The notes under the pieces were generated by a model that was given only the letters and a program-made list of their open reading frames with translations, did no database searches and had not been told where the DNA came from. From Arenibacter sp. P308M17 (lineage in GTDB: Bacteria > Bacteroidota > Bacteroidia > Flavobacteriales > Flavobacteriaceae): a DNA stretch of 64,000 nucleotides. Position 1 is the stretch's first letter. Each line of letters opens with the position of its first letter. The position numbers and the translations under genes are program-made. This document shows, one piece after another, positions 1 through 9,763 of the stretch. The stretch lies in the NCBI RefSeq assembly GCF_003426735.1, contig NZ_QVON01000003.1:558001-622000 (forward strand), in the 5' to 3' direction.

Positions 1-227
1 AACAGACATAGTTGCAACAATAATATACCAATCAAAAATCGGAATATAGTATGGTCTAAGCGAATTCTCATCCTTGTAACAAGCCTTTTCAATGCATAAG
101 AAAGTAAAAATAGAATTTTGGATCTTTAACCGATTTTCAATTACTTTTTTTCAGTTTTATTAAACCTTTTGGATAAGCGAAGGTCAATAGTATTTGGGGA
201 CCCTTCCCTAGTATAGATTACTAAATC
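1..227. other. Left window edge, no gene recognised
   Basis: No coding region is supported in this stretch. It is AT-rich and ends directly at the left inverted repeat of the IS element. Its last five bases (AAATC, 223-227) recur immediately after the right end of the IS (1464-1468), so it is probably the original left flank of the insertion. Confidence 0.5.
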
Positions 228-1463
228 AAGACCGTTGCTAGGGGTTGAATAATTTTTCGATATTTCGTATCTTGTATTGATGGAAATACAACGTTCCCCC
301 ACATTAGCGGATAGTATATGCGACCTTCGTTCACGCAAGATAAAGCGGACCTTTTTCGCACAGATGGACACTCTTTTGGATTGGCGGCCCATCATCAAGG
401 TCATAAAAAAGCATTATACCAAGGGCAAGAGTGCTACTGGCAAACCTAGCTATAGCGGATTATTGCTTTTTAAAATGAGTCTGTTACAGACTTGGTACGG
501 CCTGAGCGACTATGAAGTCGAGGACCGGATGAACGACAGTATTTCGTTCGGTTACTTTTGCGGGCTCCACATCGACCAAGTGGCACCGGACCATAGCACC
601 CTATCCCTTTTTAGGAGCGTTATGACCAGGGCCAATGCCTACGAACCGCTATTCAAAGAAATTAACAGACAGCTGGAACTTAACGGCATCATCGTAAAGA
701 CAGGGGCCATCGTAGATGCCAGCGTTATCGATACCCCGTTGAGACCCAAGGGCAAGACCGACCATAAAGTCACCGAGGACGGAAAAGATGGGCAGGAAGT
801 TGAAGTGACCAAGGATTATGCGGCCAGTGTGGATACCGAAGCTGCTTGGTTAAAGAAAGGCGGCAAGTATAGGTTCGGTTACAAAAAGCATCACGTTACC
901 GATAACGAAGGCTTGGTATTGGGCGTACTTACAACCAAGGCAAGCACCAATGAGATAAGCAATCTGGAAGAAGTATTGGACACGGCGGACCTGCCGGAGG
1001 ACATTCCCTTAAAAGCGGACAAGGGCTACCAATCCAAGAAAAACGGGGCACTGCTAAAAAAACGAAAATTAAAGAACCACATTTTAAAAAAAGTATACAA
1101 GAACAGACCCTTGACCCATTGGGAGAAGGTGTTCAACAAACTTGTGGGCAAGACAAGGTTTAAGGTCGAGCGTACTTTTGGAGGTATTAAAAGGTGGTTT
1201 TCCGGAGCAACAGCAAGGTACAGGGGAATTAAAAAAATGCACACCCAAAATATAATGGAGGCCATGTGCTACAATTTGTACCGCAGTCCGGGGATACTTG
1301 CGTCCAATTGTAAAAATTAAGGGAAAATGGCTTTAAAAGACGGGCCATTTGACCCGAAAAATAACCAAAAAACGAAAAATGACTGAAATATCGGCCCGAA
1401 AAATTTCTAAAAAATCAAATTTAAAAAATCGACCCTTTTTGGTAAGGGTTATGCAACGGTCTT
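228..1463 (+). mobile_element. Complete IS5-family insertion sequence
   Basis: The element is about 1,236 bp and holds one transposase gene. An 11-bp terminal inverted repeat AAGACCGTTGC is seen at 228-238, with its reverse complement at 1453-1463; similarity inside these arms is weak. The bases AAATC flank both ends (223-227 and 1464-1468) and look like a 5-bp target duplication. Size and single-ORF structure fit the IS5 family. The right part (from 745 to the right end) also occurs at 9741-10459 as part of a larger duplicated block, so this is the only complete copy in the window. The exact subgroup and the true target-duplication length cannot be settled by eye. Confidence 0.82.
277..1320 (+). 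CDS. IS5-family DDE transposase
   Basis: This 347-residue protein catalyses cut-and-paste movement of the surrounding IS. The N-terminal part carries the helical region typical of IS5-type transposases, with a run reading YSGLLLFKMSLLQTWYGLSD. The catalytic triad is visible as D147 (in VDASVID), D248 (in LKADKGY) and E298 (in KVERTFGGIKRWF). A TTG at 277 opens the frame and an ATG follows directly at 280, which is the more likely start. The gene is intact, and the terminal repeats lie close outside it, so the element could still be mobile. From codon 157 onward the gene is shared with the truncated copy at 9738-10316. Confidence 0.9.
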   Translation: MMEIQRSPTLADSICDLRSRKIKRTFFAQMDTLLDWRPIIKVIKKHYTKGKSATGKPSYSGLLLFKMSLLQTWYGLSDYEVEDRMNDSISFGYFCGLHIDQVAPDHSTLSLFRSVMTRANAYEPLFKEINRQLELNGIIVKTGAIVDASVIDTPLRPKGKTDHKVTEDGKDGQEVEVTKDYAASVDTEAAWLKKGGKYRFGYKKHHVTDNEGLVLGVLTTKASTNEISNLEEVLDTADLPEDIPLKADKGYQSKKNGALLKKRKLKNHILKKVYKNRPLTHWEKVFNKLVGKTRFKVERTFGGIKRWFSGATARYRGIKKMHTQNIMEAMCYNLYRSPGILASNCKN

Positions 1464-1637
1464 AAATCTATATGGATATAATTTCGCCAACCGGTGTTAA
1501 TAGATATAGAACGCAATAGCATTTTATAAAACCTCACCCATCGGTACCCTCTGAGAAACGAGCAATTAACAATGAACTTCAAAAGTTTGACTTGCTCTAT
1601 GCAGGACGATTTATTGATTTGTATACTGATTTTTCAA

Positions 1638-1702
1638 ATGTGTATGCACTTATTTCAAAAAATATTTCTATATTGCAATCCGAATCACAAGTGTATACAC
1701 TT
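1638..1702 (+). promoter_or_regulatory. susC promoter with paired GntR-type operators, copy A
   Basis: Two 14-bp sites flank a promoter-like box. The upstream site 1638-1651 reads ATGTGTATGCACTT and the downstream site 1689-1702 reads AAGTGTATACACTT, a perfect palindrome. Between them, TATATTGC at 1669-1676 resembles the Bacteroidota -7 box TAnnTTTG, placing a start of transcription near 1683. Palindromes of this kind recur at 10685, 16237, 23021 and 30270. The inferred binder is the GntR protein encoded at 29574-30257. A 275-nt leader would follow before susC. Confidence 0.6.
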
Positions 1703-1724
1703 TTGATTATGTGGTATTAAACAA

Positions 1725-1859
1725 ATGATAACTATGGCAATCTTACTCCAATCTCCCCGGAAAAAATCAAGTGGGCTAACAAAAAAGGAAATTAAGGAAA
1801 TCCTCAAGAAAATATTTATAAGTGACCCAAAAATCAATATAATCCAGGATTCCACCTAA
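1725..1859 (+). CDS. Short leader ORF before susC, copy A
   Basis: An open frame of 44 codons starts at ATG 1725 (a second ATG lies at 1734) and ends at TAA 1857-1859. It lies inside the untranslated leader between the operator-flanked promoter and susC. The peptide is rich in lysine and reads plausibly (SGLTKKEIKEILKKIFIS), but no family is recognised. It could be a leader peptide, the remnant of a lost gene, or chance. An identical copy lies at 10721-10855. Confidence 0.3.
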   Translation: MITMAILLQSPRKKSSGLTKKEIKEILKKIFISDPKINIIQDST

Positions 1860-1956
1860 TGGTTAATTGAAAAAATCAGTTTAAAAAAGAATACAATAAT
1901 CGCATTTATAAAAAGTGAATCACCTAATGTTTAATAAATCAACCATTTAAAGAATT

Positions 1957-4401
1957 ATGAAAAAAGTCGATCAACAGAGGTCTTTCCATTTGGCTTGCCC
2001 ATATAAGGACTTATTAAAAATTAAGCTCACGATACTCATTATGATGGTTTTTATTGGCTGGGCTAAGGCCAATGTGTATGAGCCCAACACAAAAGTATCG
2101 TTCGATACAGGTACTATTACTGTAAAGAAGGATTTGGAATCAATTGAACAATCTTTCGTTGTCAAGGGTACCGTTACTGACAATTATGGAGAGCCATTAC
2201 CGGGAGCCAATATTATGGAAAAGGGTACCTCAAACGGTACCCAAACTGATTTTGACGGAAATTTTCAGTTAAGTGTACTTGATCTGGAGGCTATTCTGGA
2301 GGTGTCCTATCTCGGTTTCGGAACAAAGGAAGTTCCTTTAAAAGGATTGACGATTCTAAAAATCCAACTAGAGGAAAGTGCATCCGGTCTGGATGAAGTT
2401 GTACTTGTTGGATATGGCTCCCAAAGCAAGGCCACATTAACCGGATCCATAACCAATATGACTACGGAAAAGATTGCGCAAATACCCTCGGCCGATCTAA
2501 CTACACTGTTGGCGGGAAGGCTATCGGGAGTAACGGTCTCAAGCAATACGGGAATGCCTGGAATATCCTCGGATTTAACAATTAGGGCGAGGGGAACTTG
2601 GAACAATGCTACTCCAGTATATGTTATTGATGGTATTGTAAAGAGCAAGGCCGATTTTGATGCACTTGATGTTAATGAGGTAGAGGAAGTCAGCATCCTA
2701 AAGGATGCCGCTTCTGGGGCTATTTATGGGGCCAGAGCTGCCAATGGGGTTGTTCTGGTAAATACGAAAAAAGGACATTCCGGTAAGCCTACGATAAATT
2801 ATATTTCGACCTATAGTGTAGAAAAGCCAACTATATTGCCTGATATGATGTCAGGGATAGATATTGCCAATATGGCCAATACAATAAGTGAGACTTCATG
2901 GTTTTCTTGGAGCCAAGAAGATTTAGATTGGTTACGTACCGTAAACAATGGTTATGGTTACGATTATTTGGACGAAGTTTATAAAGATCCTTATAGTAGC
3001 CGTCATGCTGTTAGCATATCCGGAGGATCCGATGCGGTTAAATACTACATAGGGGGTTCTATCTTTAAACAGACAGGTTTTCTTGAGCCGATTACCTATG
3101 ATAAAAACAATTTAAGGGCAAATATTGATGTCAAAATTTCTAATAACCTAACTGCGAATGTGAACCTTGCTATTTCCAATAGCTTACGCCAAAGAATGGA
3201 CCCACCTGGTGATGGCAGTGATTGGGGAGGAGAGGGGTTATGGACAAAGTTACAGACTTGGAACTTTTACGACCCAATTTTTATAGATGGGAAAGCCCCT
3301 AATTTAGGATGGCTAGGTAATGTGGGCGGATTGATCAATAATTCCGGATATATGAAAAATAGAGGTCAAAATCAAAATGCTGTACTTAGTTTGACCTATA
3401 ACATTCCAACATTGGAAGGCCTATCTGCAAAGGTTACTTACGCGAACAACCAGTCGACAAGCGATGTAAAAATATTTCAAAAGAAACATACGCTATACGA
3501 AATTACTGGGCATACACCTCATGACTTTTCACAAGTGAAACTTACTGGGCAAACTGTTAAAAGCAATTGGCCATCCAGGGAATCACTTTCGGAAACAGCT
3601 TATTTTAACAGGTCATATCAATTTAATACGCAAATAAATTTTAAGAGAGCTTTTGGTTATCACGGTATTGATGCATTGTTAGCCTATGAACAAAGTGAAG
3701 GTTTCAATAACAATTTTGGAGCTGGTCGATATGATTTTCCCGTTCTGGTAAGGGATCAATGGAATCAAACTAGTGGAGTACCTGAAGATTCATGGGCTGG
3801 AGGATCTGAAAATGAAACAGGTAGATTGTCGTATGTTGGAAGATTAAACTATGACTTCAAATCCAAATATTTGCTTACTGCATCATTTAGATATGATGGG
3901 TCTCTAATATTTAAACCAAGCGAGCGTTGGGGGTTATTCCCCTCTGTTTCTGCTGGTTGGGTTGTAAGTGAGGAAAAATTCTTTGACATTAATTTCATTG
4001 AGCGACTTAAATTAAGGGCATCATATGGGACTGTAGGTAATGATGCAGTTGATCCATGGAGATGGCAAGAGCAGTACGTCGGGGGCACCGGATATTTTTT
4101 GGGACAAAGTCCGCGAGAAGTCAAGGGAATACAATATGGGGGAATCACCAACCCCTTGATGACTTGGGAAACTTCCGAATCGACAAATTTTGGTCTTGAT
4201 ATAAATTTGACCAACAATCTCAGTTTTACCTTAGATGTATGGGGCAAAAGAACGAAGGATATCTTAGGGTCGCAACTTGATGAGCTGTCTTCTACGGTTG
4301 GGGGAAATATACCAAATACCAACTATGGTGAAATGAAGTCCAATGGTTATTTATCTTCAAAAATCACAAGGATTAATCAATTAACATTAATAAGAGCATA
4401 G
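1957..4401 (+). pseudogene. Truncated SusC-type TonB-dependent transporter
   Basis: Residues 1-798 are identical, apart from one residue, to the full-length SusC at 10953-14141. They include the hydrophobic leader, the carboxypeptidase-regulatory-like domain (around 70-125), the TonB-box-like stretch and the plug domain with LRGRVSGV-like and YGARAANGVV motifs. After position 4350 the frame enters foreign sequence, adds 16 unrelated residues and stops at 4401. About 264 C-terminal residues are missing. Those residues form the last barrel strands, so a working transporter is unlikely. The promoter and both operators upstream are intact, so the gene is probably still transcribed and would carry the GH109 gene, only 3 nt downstream, in the same message. 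Confidence 0.85.
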
Positions 4402-4404
4402 GCT

Positions 4405-5817
4405 ATGAAATCAAATAGGAGAGATTTTCTGAGAAAAACATCCATTGCTGGTATGGGTTTGGCAATGACCCCGGCATGGTCAAATTCAATCACTGGCAAC
4501 AACCCGTATAATATTCCGGCACCTTTATCTAACGCCAACTATATGGGCGGATTTTCTGCTCCTAAATTGGAGACGGTAAAATGCGCTTTCATTGGAGTAG
4601 GTGCCCGAGGGTCTGGGCATGCACAACAGATTGCGGCCATTGAGGGAACAGAAGTAGTGGCTATCAGTGATTTGTACCAGGATCTAGCCGAAAAATCGGC
4701 AAATGTTTGTAAGGAGAATGGTGGGGGTACCAGGCACAAGAAGATAAGCCTGTACACCAATGGGGAGAACGACTGGAAAAAGATGTTAAAAAAGGAAAAA
4801 CCAGACGCGGTTTGGGTTTGTACCCCATGGGAATTGCATGCACCTATGGCCATTGAAGCTATGAAAAGTGGGGCCCATGTTTTTGTTGAAGTTCCACTTG
4901 CCCTTACCATCCAGGAGATGTGGGACATTGTGGATACCTCGGAAAAAACCCAAAAGCATTGTATGATGATGGAAAACGTCAACTACGGCAGGGAAGAACT
5001 ACTCTACCTAAATATGTGCCGAAAAGGTGTTATAGGGGAGTTGCTGCACGGGGAAGCATCCTATATCCACGAATTAAGGTCAGAAATGAACCAGGTGGAA
5101 CGGGGCACCGGATCTTGGCGTACCTATCATTATGCCAATCGCGATGGCAATCTATATCCTACACATGGCTTGGGACCGGTTGCCCAATATATGAATTTAG
5201 CCAGGGGTGAGGATAATTTTAAATTTATAAACTCCTTCTCTTCTCCCGGCAAAGGACGTAATCTATACGCCGCCAAGAATTTTCCAGCAGACCACAAATG
5301 GAACAAGTTGGACTTTAAAGGAGGGGATATAAATACATCCATTGTAAAAACAAATATGGGTAGGACTATTTTGGTACAGTGGGACGAAACAAGCCCCAGA
5401 CCCTATACCCGACTTAACCTGATTCAAGGAACAAAAGGAACCCTGGCAGGTTTCCCTACCAGAATTGCCTTGGAAGGTGGGATAGAAGGCGGTCCGGATA
5501 GCCACCACGAATGGGCAGAAGGCGAGCAATTGCAAAAGATTTTTGAAAAATATGAACATCCATTGTACGTGCGCTTGGGAGAATTGGCTACCAAAATGGG
5601 CGGACATGGTGGAATGGACTTTATAATGAGGTATCGAATCATCGAGTGCCTACGCAATGGCCTACCATTAGATCAGAACGTATACGAAGGCTGCTATTGG
5701 AGTGCTGTAGGTACTTTGAGCGAGGTATCTGTGGCCCAAAATGGTGCTCCTCAAGAGTTCCCGGATTTTACCAGGGGCAATTGGAAAACCACTGCGCCTT
5801 TGGATATTGTCGGCTAA
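4405..5817 (+). CDS. GH109-type NAD-dependent glycosidase (Gfo/Idh/MocA fold), Tat-exported
   Basis: The 470-residue protein begins with a twin-arginine signal (RRDFLRK at residues 5-11 followed by a hydrophobic stretch). A Rossmann motif follows, FIGVGARGSGH around residue 60. Later segments NYGREEL, YPTHGLGPVAQY and MGGHGGMDFIMRYR are characteristic of the GH109 branch of the Gfo/Idh/MocA family. Members of this branch remove alpha-N-acetylgalactosamine by an NAD-assisted elimination mechanism. The gene starts 54 bp after the junction with truncated susC, so its native upstream region may be missing. It lies 3 nt behind the susC remnant and is probably now driven by the susC promoter. The true substrate may differ, since GH109 specificities vary. 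Confidence 0.85.
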   Translation: MKSNRRDFLRKTSIAGMGLAMTPAWSNSITGNNPYNIPAPLSNANYMGGFSAPKLETVKCAFIGVGARGSGHAQQIAAIEGTEVVAISDLYQDLAEKSANVCKENGGGTRHKKISLYTNGENDWKKMLKKEKPDAVWVCTPWELHAPMAIEAMKSGAHVFVEVPLALTIQEMWDIVDTSEKTQKHCMMMENVNYGREELLYLNMCRKGVIGELLHGEASYIHELRSEMNQVERGTGSWRTYHYANRDGNLYPTHGLGPVAQYMNLARGEDNFKFINSFSSPGKGRNLYAAKNFPADHKWNKLDFKGGDINTSIVKTNMGRTILVQWDETSPRPYTRLNLIQGTKGTLAGFPTRIALEGGIEGGPDSHHEWAEGEQLQKIFEKYEHPLYVRLGELATKMGGHGGMDFIMRYRIIECLRNGLPLDQNVYEGCYWSAVGTLSEVSVAQNGAPQEFPDFTRGNWKTTAPLDIVG

Positions 5818-5837
5818 AAGCCCTTCAGAATAAAAAT

Positions 5838-5899
5838 AAAAAGTCATTGTATACCGGTTCAACCTAATATTATTTGGTCCATGTATACAATGACTTTTT
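5838..5899. terminator. Long perfect hairpin between convergent genes
   Basis: A 17-bp perfect inverted repeat (5838-5854 and 5883-5899, arm AAAAAGTCATTGTATAC) encloses a 28-nt loop. The arms begin with A5 and end with T5, as in a bidirectional Rho-independent terminator. It sits between the GH109 gene on the + strand and the small secreted-protein gene on the - strand. The stem is unusually AT-rich and the loop long, so a palindromic insertion is an alternative. Confidence 0.65.
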
Positions 5900-5933
5900 C
5901 TTTGATATTAGGAGGGGTACTAGACCCTAAAAG

Positions 5934-6307
5934 TTACTCTGTACTATCAACGCCTGCAACTTCGGTCCTACCATCCATATAACTGATCAGGTCCAGGGTA
6001 CTTGTAAATACCTTTTTACTGTAATAACGTCCTCTATCCCAATCTGCAGGGTCGGCAGCCTTTAAGGCATCCGCTATAATGTCCTGAACTTTTTCCGAAA
6101 GGCCTTCACATTGACTGCCTTCCAATAGCTTAAAAAGTTTTTCATAGGACTCCAAGGCCTTTCCCGAATAGAATTTCTGATGATCATAGTTATTCGCCTT
6201 CAATGCGCTTTTGGCATGATTAAGGGCATAGGAAGCGGTAGAATAAATTAATTCACAATCGTCCTTTGCCTGGGCTATGGAAAAAACAACAAATAAACTT
6301 TTGTCAT
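5934..6307 (-). pseudogene. Small secreted protein, frameshifted in its signal peptide
   Basis: The longest ATG-started frame covers 5934-6203 (89 residues), but the same frame stays open upstream without a start codon, encoding FSIAQAKDDCELIYSTASYA. An ATG at 6307 in another frame starts MTKVYLLFF, a signal-peptide beginning that stops after ten codons. Adding one base in the A6 run at 6281-6286 joins both into a natural signal peptide ending near AQA. The mature protein is helical and acidic, with no family recognised. The indel in a homopolymer could be a real mutation or a sequencing error. Confidence 0.55.
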
Positions 6308-6435
6308 AGGTACGGGGTTTTAAGATTTGTCTATAGAAAACGAAACTTTAATCCCAATATTGCTGGCCTATTTTATTTCTATTATTTTTACACAGGTTTC
6401 ATACCTCCCTTATTTCCAACTAATTTCAATAAATT

Positions 6436-7251
6436 TTACCACCAAACAACGAATAGTTTTTCAAAGGTAAAATCCGATGATTTCATCCATAATAATGGAG
6501 AATTCTTAATTTCCAATCCAGCTGAAATCAATTCTAGCACATCATTATGGCTTAGCCAATTAACTCCTTGATGTGGGTCCAGAAGCCATTCCTGCTTGGA
6601 CGGAAAATAATATTGGTGTTCAAGAAACAAAGGGGACTTAAATTTTTGGAAAGGAATCCACCTTCCACTTATACAATTGGCGTTAAAAGGTGCCAAATCC
6701 AAATTATGCGCCATAAAAGGGATAAATAATTGGGATTTAAAACATACCTGATGCAATAGTTCCGAAGGTTTTATATTAAACCCTTGTAGCACAGATATGG
6801 CTTCCGGTGTCTTCAAAAGTGGAATTTGATGATTTATCATCCTTTCTTTCTTAGCTTTAAAGGAATCGCGCTGGTTGGGCCCTATCAATCGGTGCTCAAT
6901 ATTTGTTGCCTCCTCAGATATTACATAAAACTTATACGTCAATTCAACATGAGTAAATTTATGACTGTCAATATCTTGCAACAAGAAATCTATTTCCCCT
7001 AAGGTTACTTTTTCCTTCCTTATGGGAATATTGTAGGCTATAATTTTGTATTGCCGCGAATGTTGGATCAGCTTTAGAAAAATGTGTTCTATTTTATGCC
7101 CTAACCGTACATTGGAGGGAATCAACCCCATATCCAAATTTTCAAAATATATTTCTGGAAATACAAATTGCTTCAAACCCTCCAATTCCCCAGTCCAAAG
7201 TGAAGGAGTGTTAAAAAATGCCCTGTAATATGAAAGGTTTTTATGATCCAA
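6436..7251 (-). CDS. DUF1853 family protein
   Basis: A 271-residue cytoplasmic protein with no signal peptide or membrane segment. The layout matches DUF1853, with a conserved LGEIDFLL segment around residue 85 and HVELTYKFYV shortly after, reminiscent of a nuclease-like fold (the E..D..E pattern is inference). Length is normal for the family and the frame is intact. It is the only apparently undamaged gene, besides GH109, in the 5.4-kb segment between the two large repeats. It is transcribed towards the small secreted-protein pseudogene. Confidence 0.75.
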   Translation of the reverse strand: MDHKNLSYYRAFFNTPSLWTGELEGLKQFVFPEIYFENLDMGLIPSNVRLGHKIEHIFLKLIQHSRQYKIIAYNIPIRKEKVTLGEIDFLLQDIDSHKFTHVELTYKFYVISEEATNIEHRLIGPNQRDSFKAKKERMINHQIPLLKTPEAISVLQGFNIKPSELLHQVCFKSQLFIPFMAHNLDLAPFNANCISGRWIPFQKFKSPLFLEHQYYFPSKQEWLLDPHQGVNWLSHNDVLELISAGLEIKNSPLLWMKSSDFTFEKLFVVWW

Positions 7252-7328
7252 GCGATACTAATATAGGTAAACCGTTAAGTTTTCTTTAAAAAGGAAATGG
7301 TCTAGACCAAATTAAGTAAATTTATAGT

Positions 7329-8472
7329 ATGGCTATTAATAAAAGAAAAGGGTTTCGATTTTCCAACTATGAAACCCCAGAACAAACTCCTTTTGAAAAG
7401 CTTTTTGACATTTTCAAGGAACTGATTACACATACTTCTGGAGATGTGGATGAGGCTTTGGATTGGTTAAGGGAGTTGGACAAGGAGTACCAACTTACCG
7501 ATGAGAATTATACCATTGATGATTTTATTGAAGATCTTAAGGCTAAAGGATTTCTGAGAGAGGAACCAATAGAAGGTGATGGCGATGGTTCCGGGGGGGC
7601 AGAAAGCGGATTTGTCCATAACTGCCAAAATGGAACGGATTATCAGACAAGCGGCCCTGAACCAAATTTTCGGCAAGATAAAGCGCAGTGGTTCGGGCAA
7701 TCATAAAACCGGCTTGTCGGGCAGGGGGGATGAACATATGGGAGAATTCAGGGAATATAGATTTGGCGATAGTTTAGAGCGAATTTCCATGACCGAGAGT
7801 TTAAAAAATGCCCAGATAAACCATGGTATCGGTAATTTCCATTTAAGCGAAGAGGATTTGGTGGTAGAGGACACCCAATTCAAAGCTCAAATGAGCACGG
7901 TCTTAATGATCGACATTAGCCATAGTATGATACTCTATGGTGAAGACCGCATTACGCCTGCCAAAAAGGTAGCTATGGCCTTGGCAGAACTCATCACGAC
8001 CCGTTACCCAAAGGACACCTTGGAGATTTTGGTTTTTGGCAACGATGCCTGGCCCATTCCAATAAAGGATCTGCCTTATCTTAAAGTGGGGCCCTATCAT
8101 ACCAATACGGTTGCCGGATTGCAATTGGCCATGGACATGCTCCGTAGAAAGCGAAATACGAACAAACAGATATTTATGATTACAGATGGCAAACCCAGCT
8201 GTATTCGATTGGCTGATGGCACCTACTATAAAAATAGTGTGGGCTTGGACGATTATATCGTGGAGAAATGCTACAACATGGCCAGGCAGGCCAGAAAGCT
8301 CCATATCCCCATAACTACCTTTATGATTGCCAAGGACCCGTATTTAACGCAATTTGTGAGGCATTTTACGGAAGCCAATAAGGGAAAAGCCTTCTTTACC
8401 GGCTTAAAGGGACTTGGTGAAATGATTTTTGAGGATTACGAACAAAATAGGAGAAAAAGATTAAAAGGATAA
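7329..8472 (+). pseudogene. VWA-domain protein with a frameshift in a G run
   Basis: Two overlapping frames make one protein. 7329-7706 encodes the helical N-terminus (through EEPIEGDGDGSGG), and the C-terminal frame (ending at 8472) continues with KADLSITAKMERIIRQ and a von Willebrand A domain. The metal-site motif is visible as LMIDISHSM, with ITDG further on. The break falls in the G7 run at about 7593-7599; removing one G gives a continuous protein of about 380 residues. Such proteins usually pair with a chelatase-like AAA ATPase, and one follows here. The shift may be a real lesion or a homopolymer error. If the lesion is real, the second frame could be translated alone from an internal start. 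Confidence 0.8.
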
Positions 8473-8554
8473 ATAACAAAAAAAAGCAAAAGCTGATAGG
8501 CGCCATTCCTGTTGAATTAAATAAACAGGGAGACCAAAATATAAATATTTACAG

Positions 8555-9763
8555 ATGAAATTAAATCATAAGGATATTACCAATCTAGGGTAACTTAGAA
8601 AGGCAGGATACAAAACAATAAAAATAAAGGATGAGTTAAGGGCAAATCTTATTGACAAAATAAAGTCGGATGAAATTACATTTCCCGGGGTTTGGGGCTA
8701 CGAAAATTCTGTAGTGCCGGAACTTGAAAGAGCTATATTATCCCGGCACAACATTAATCTACTGGGGCTTAGGAGCCAAGCTAAAACGCGTTTGGCAAGA
8801 CTAGTGGTAAATTTATTGGACGAGTATATTCCAATAGTCACCGGTTCGGAAATAAATGATGACCCCTTAAGCCCAATCTCCCGCTTTGCTATAGAAACCA
8901 TAAAGGAACACGGTGACCTAACACCCATTTCCTGGCTGCACAGAAGTGATCGATTCTATGAAAAATTGGCTACACCGGATGTTACTGTGGCCGATTTAAT
9001 TGGTGATGTAGATCCTATCAAAGCTGCAAACCTAAAGTTGTCATATGCAGATGACAGGGTTATACACTTTGGAATGATCCCCCGTGCCAACCGTTGTATT
9101 TTTGTAATCAATGAACTGCCGGATCTACAGGCAAGGATACAGGTCTCCCTTTTTAACATCTTACAAGAAGGGGACATTCAAATCAGGGGTTTTAAGCTTC
9201 GATTGCCTTTGGACCTACAATTTGTATTTACTGCGAACCCTGAAGATTATACCAATAGGGGAAGTATCGTAACCCCACTAAAAGATAGGATAGGGTCCCA
9301 GATTTTAACGCACTATCCCGAAGATATTGAAACCGCGCGTAAAATTACGGAACAGGAATCCAAATTGGACAAACGCCAAACTGAGGCCATTTATGTCCCG
9401 GATTTAGCAAAAGATCTTTTGGAACAAATAAGCAGGGAAGCCAGGGAAAGTGAATATGTAGATGCCAAAAGTGGTATTAGCGCCAGGATGAGTATAACTT
9501 CCTTCGAAAATCTAATGAGTACCGCTGAGCGAAGGGTACTGAAGAATGGTCAAGAAACGACAATAATAAGATTGAGCGATTTTATGGGGGTTATTCCCTC
9601 TATTATCGGTAAGATAGAATTGGTTTATGAAGGGGAACAGGAAGGTTCCGGCAGTGTTGCAGAGATATTGATAGAAGATGCTGTGAAGTCCCTCTTCCTA
9701 AATTATTTTCCAAAGATAGATAAATTGGAACGCAAGGATGCCCAAGGGCAAGACCGACCATAA
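8555..9763 (+). pseudogene. Magnesium-chelatase-like AAA ATPase, nonsense codon and 3' truncation
   Basis: The natural start is probably ATG 8555. The frame reads MKLNHKDITNLG, then TAA at 8591-8593, and continues in the same frame with LRKAGYKTIKIKDEL into the main open stretch (8714 onward). AAA features include a degenerate P-loop (GLRSQAKTRLARLV), a Walker-B-like FVINELPDL and the sensor stretch FTANPEDYTNRGSIV. The reading frame then crosses the boundary of repeat copy B at 9741 and stops 8 codons later at 9763, so the native C-terminus is lost. It is the usual partner of the VWA gene upstream. With a stop codon and a missing end it is almost certainly inactive. Confidence 0.82.

Larger units (their letters stand above)
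745..4350. repeat. 3.6-kb direct repeat, copy A
   Basis: A block of 3,606 bp recurs at a constant offset of 8,996 bp (copy B, 9741-13346). It covers the last two thirds of the transposase, the IS right end, the susC promoter region and the first 798 codons of susC. Only one difference was noticed, T4288 versus C13284, which changes Ser to Pro in SusC. Outside the block the sequences are unrelated: copy A has the intact transposase start on its left and a GH109 gene on its right, while copy B has a chelatase-like gene on its left and the remainder of susC on its right. Confidence 0.93.

Noticed and set aside
1026-1265. Open frame on the - strand inside the transposase
   Set aside because: It is a shadow of the transposase coding sequence and recurs only because the region is duplicated.
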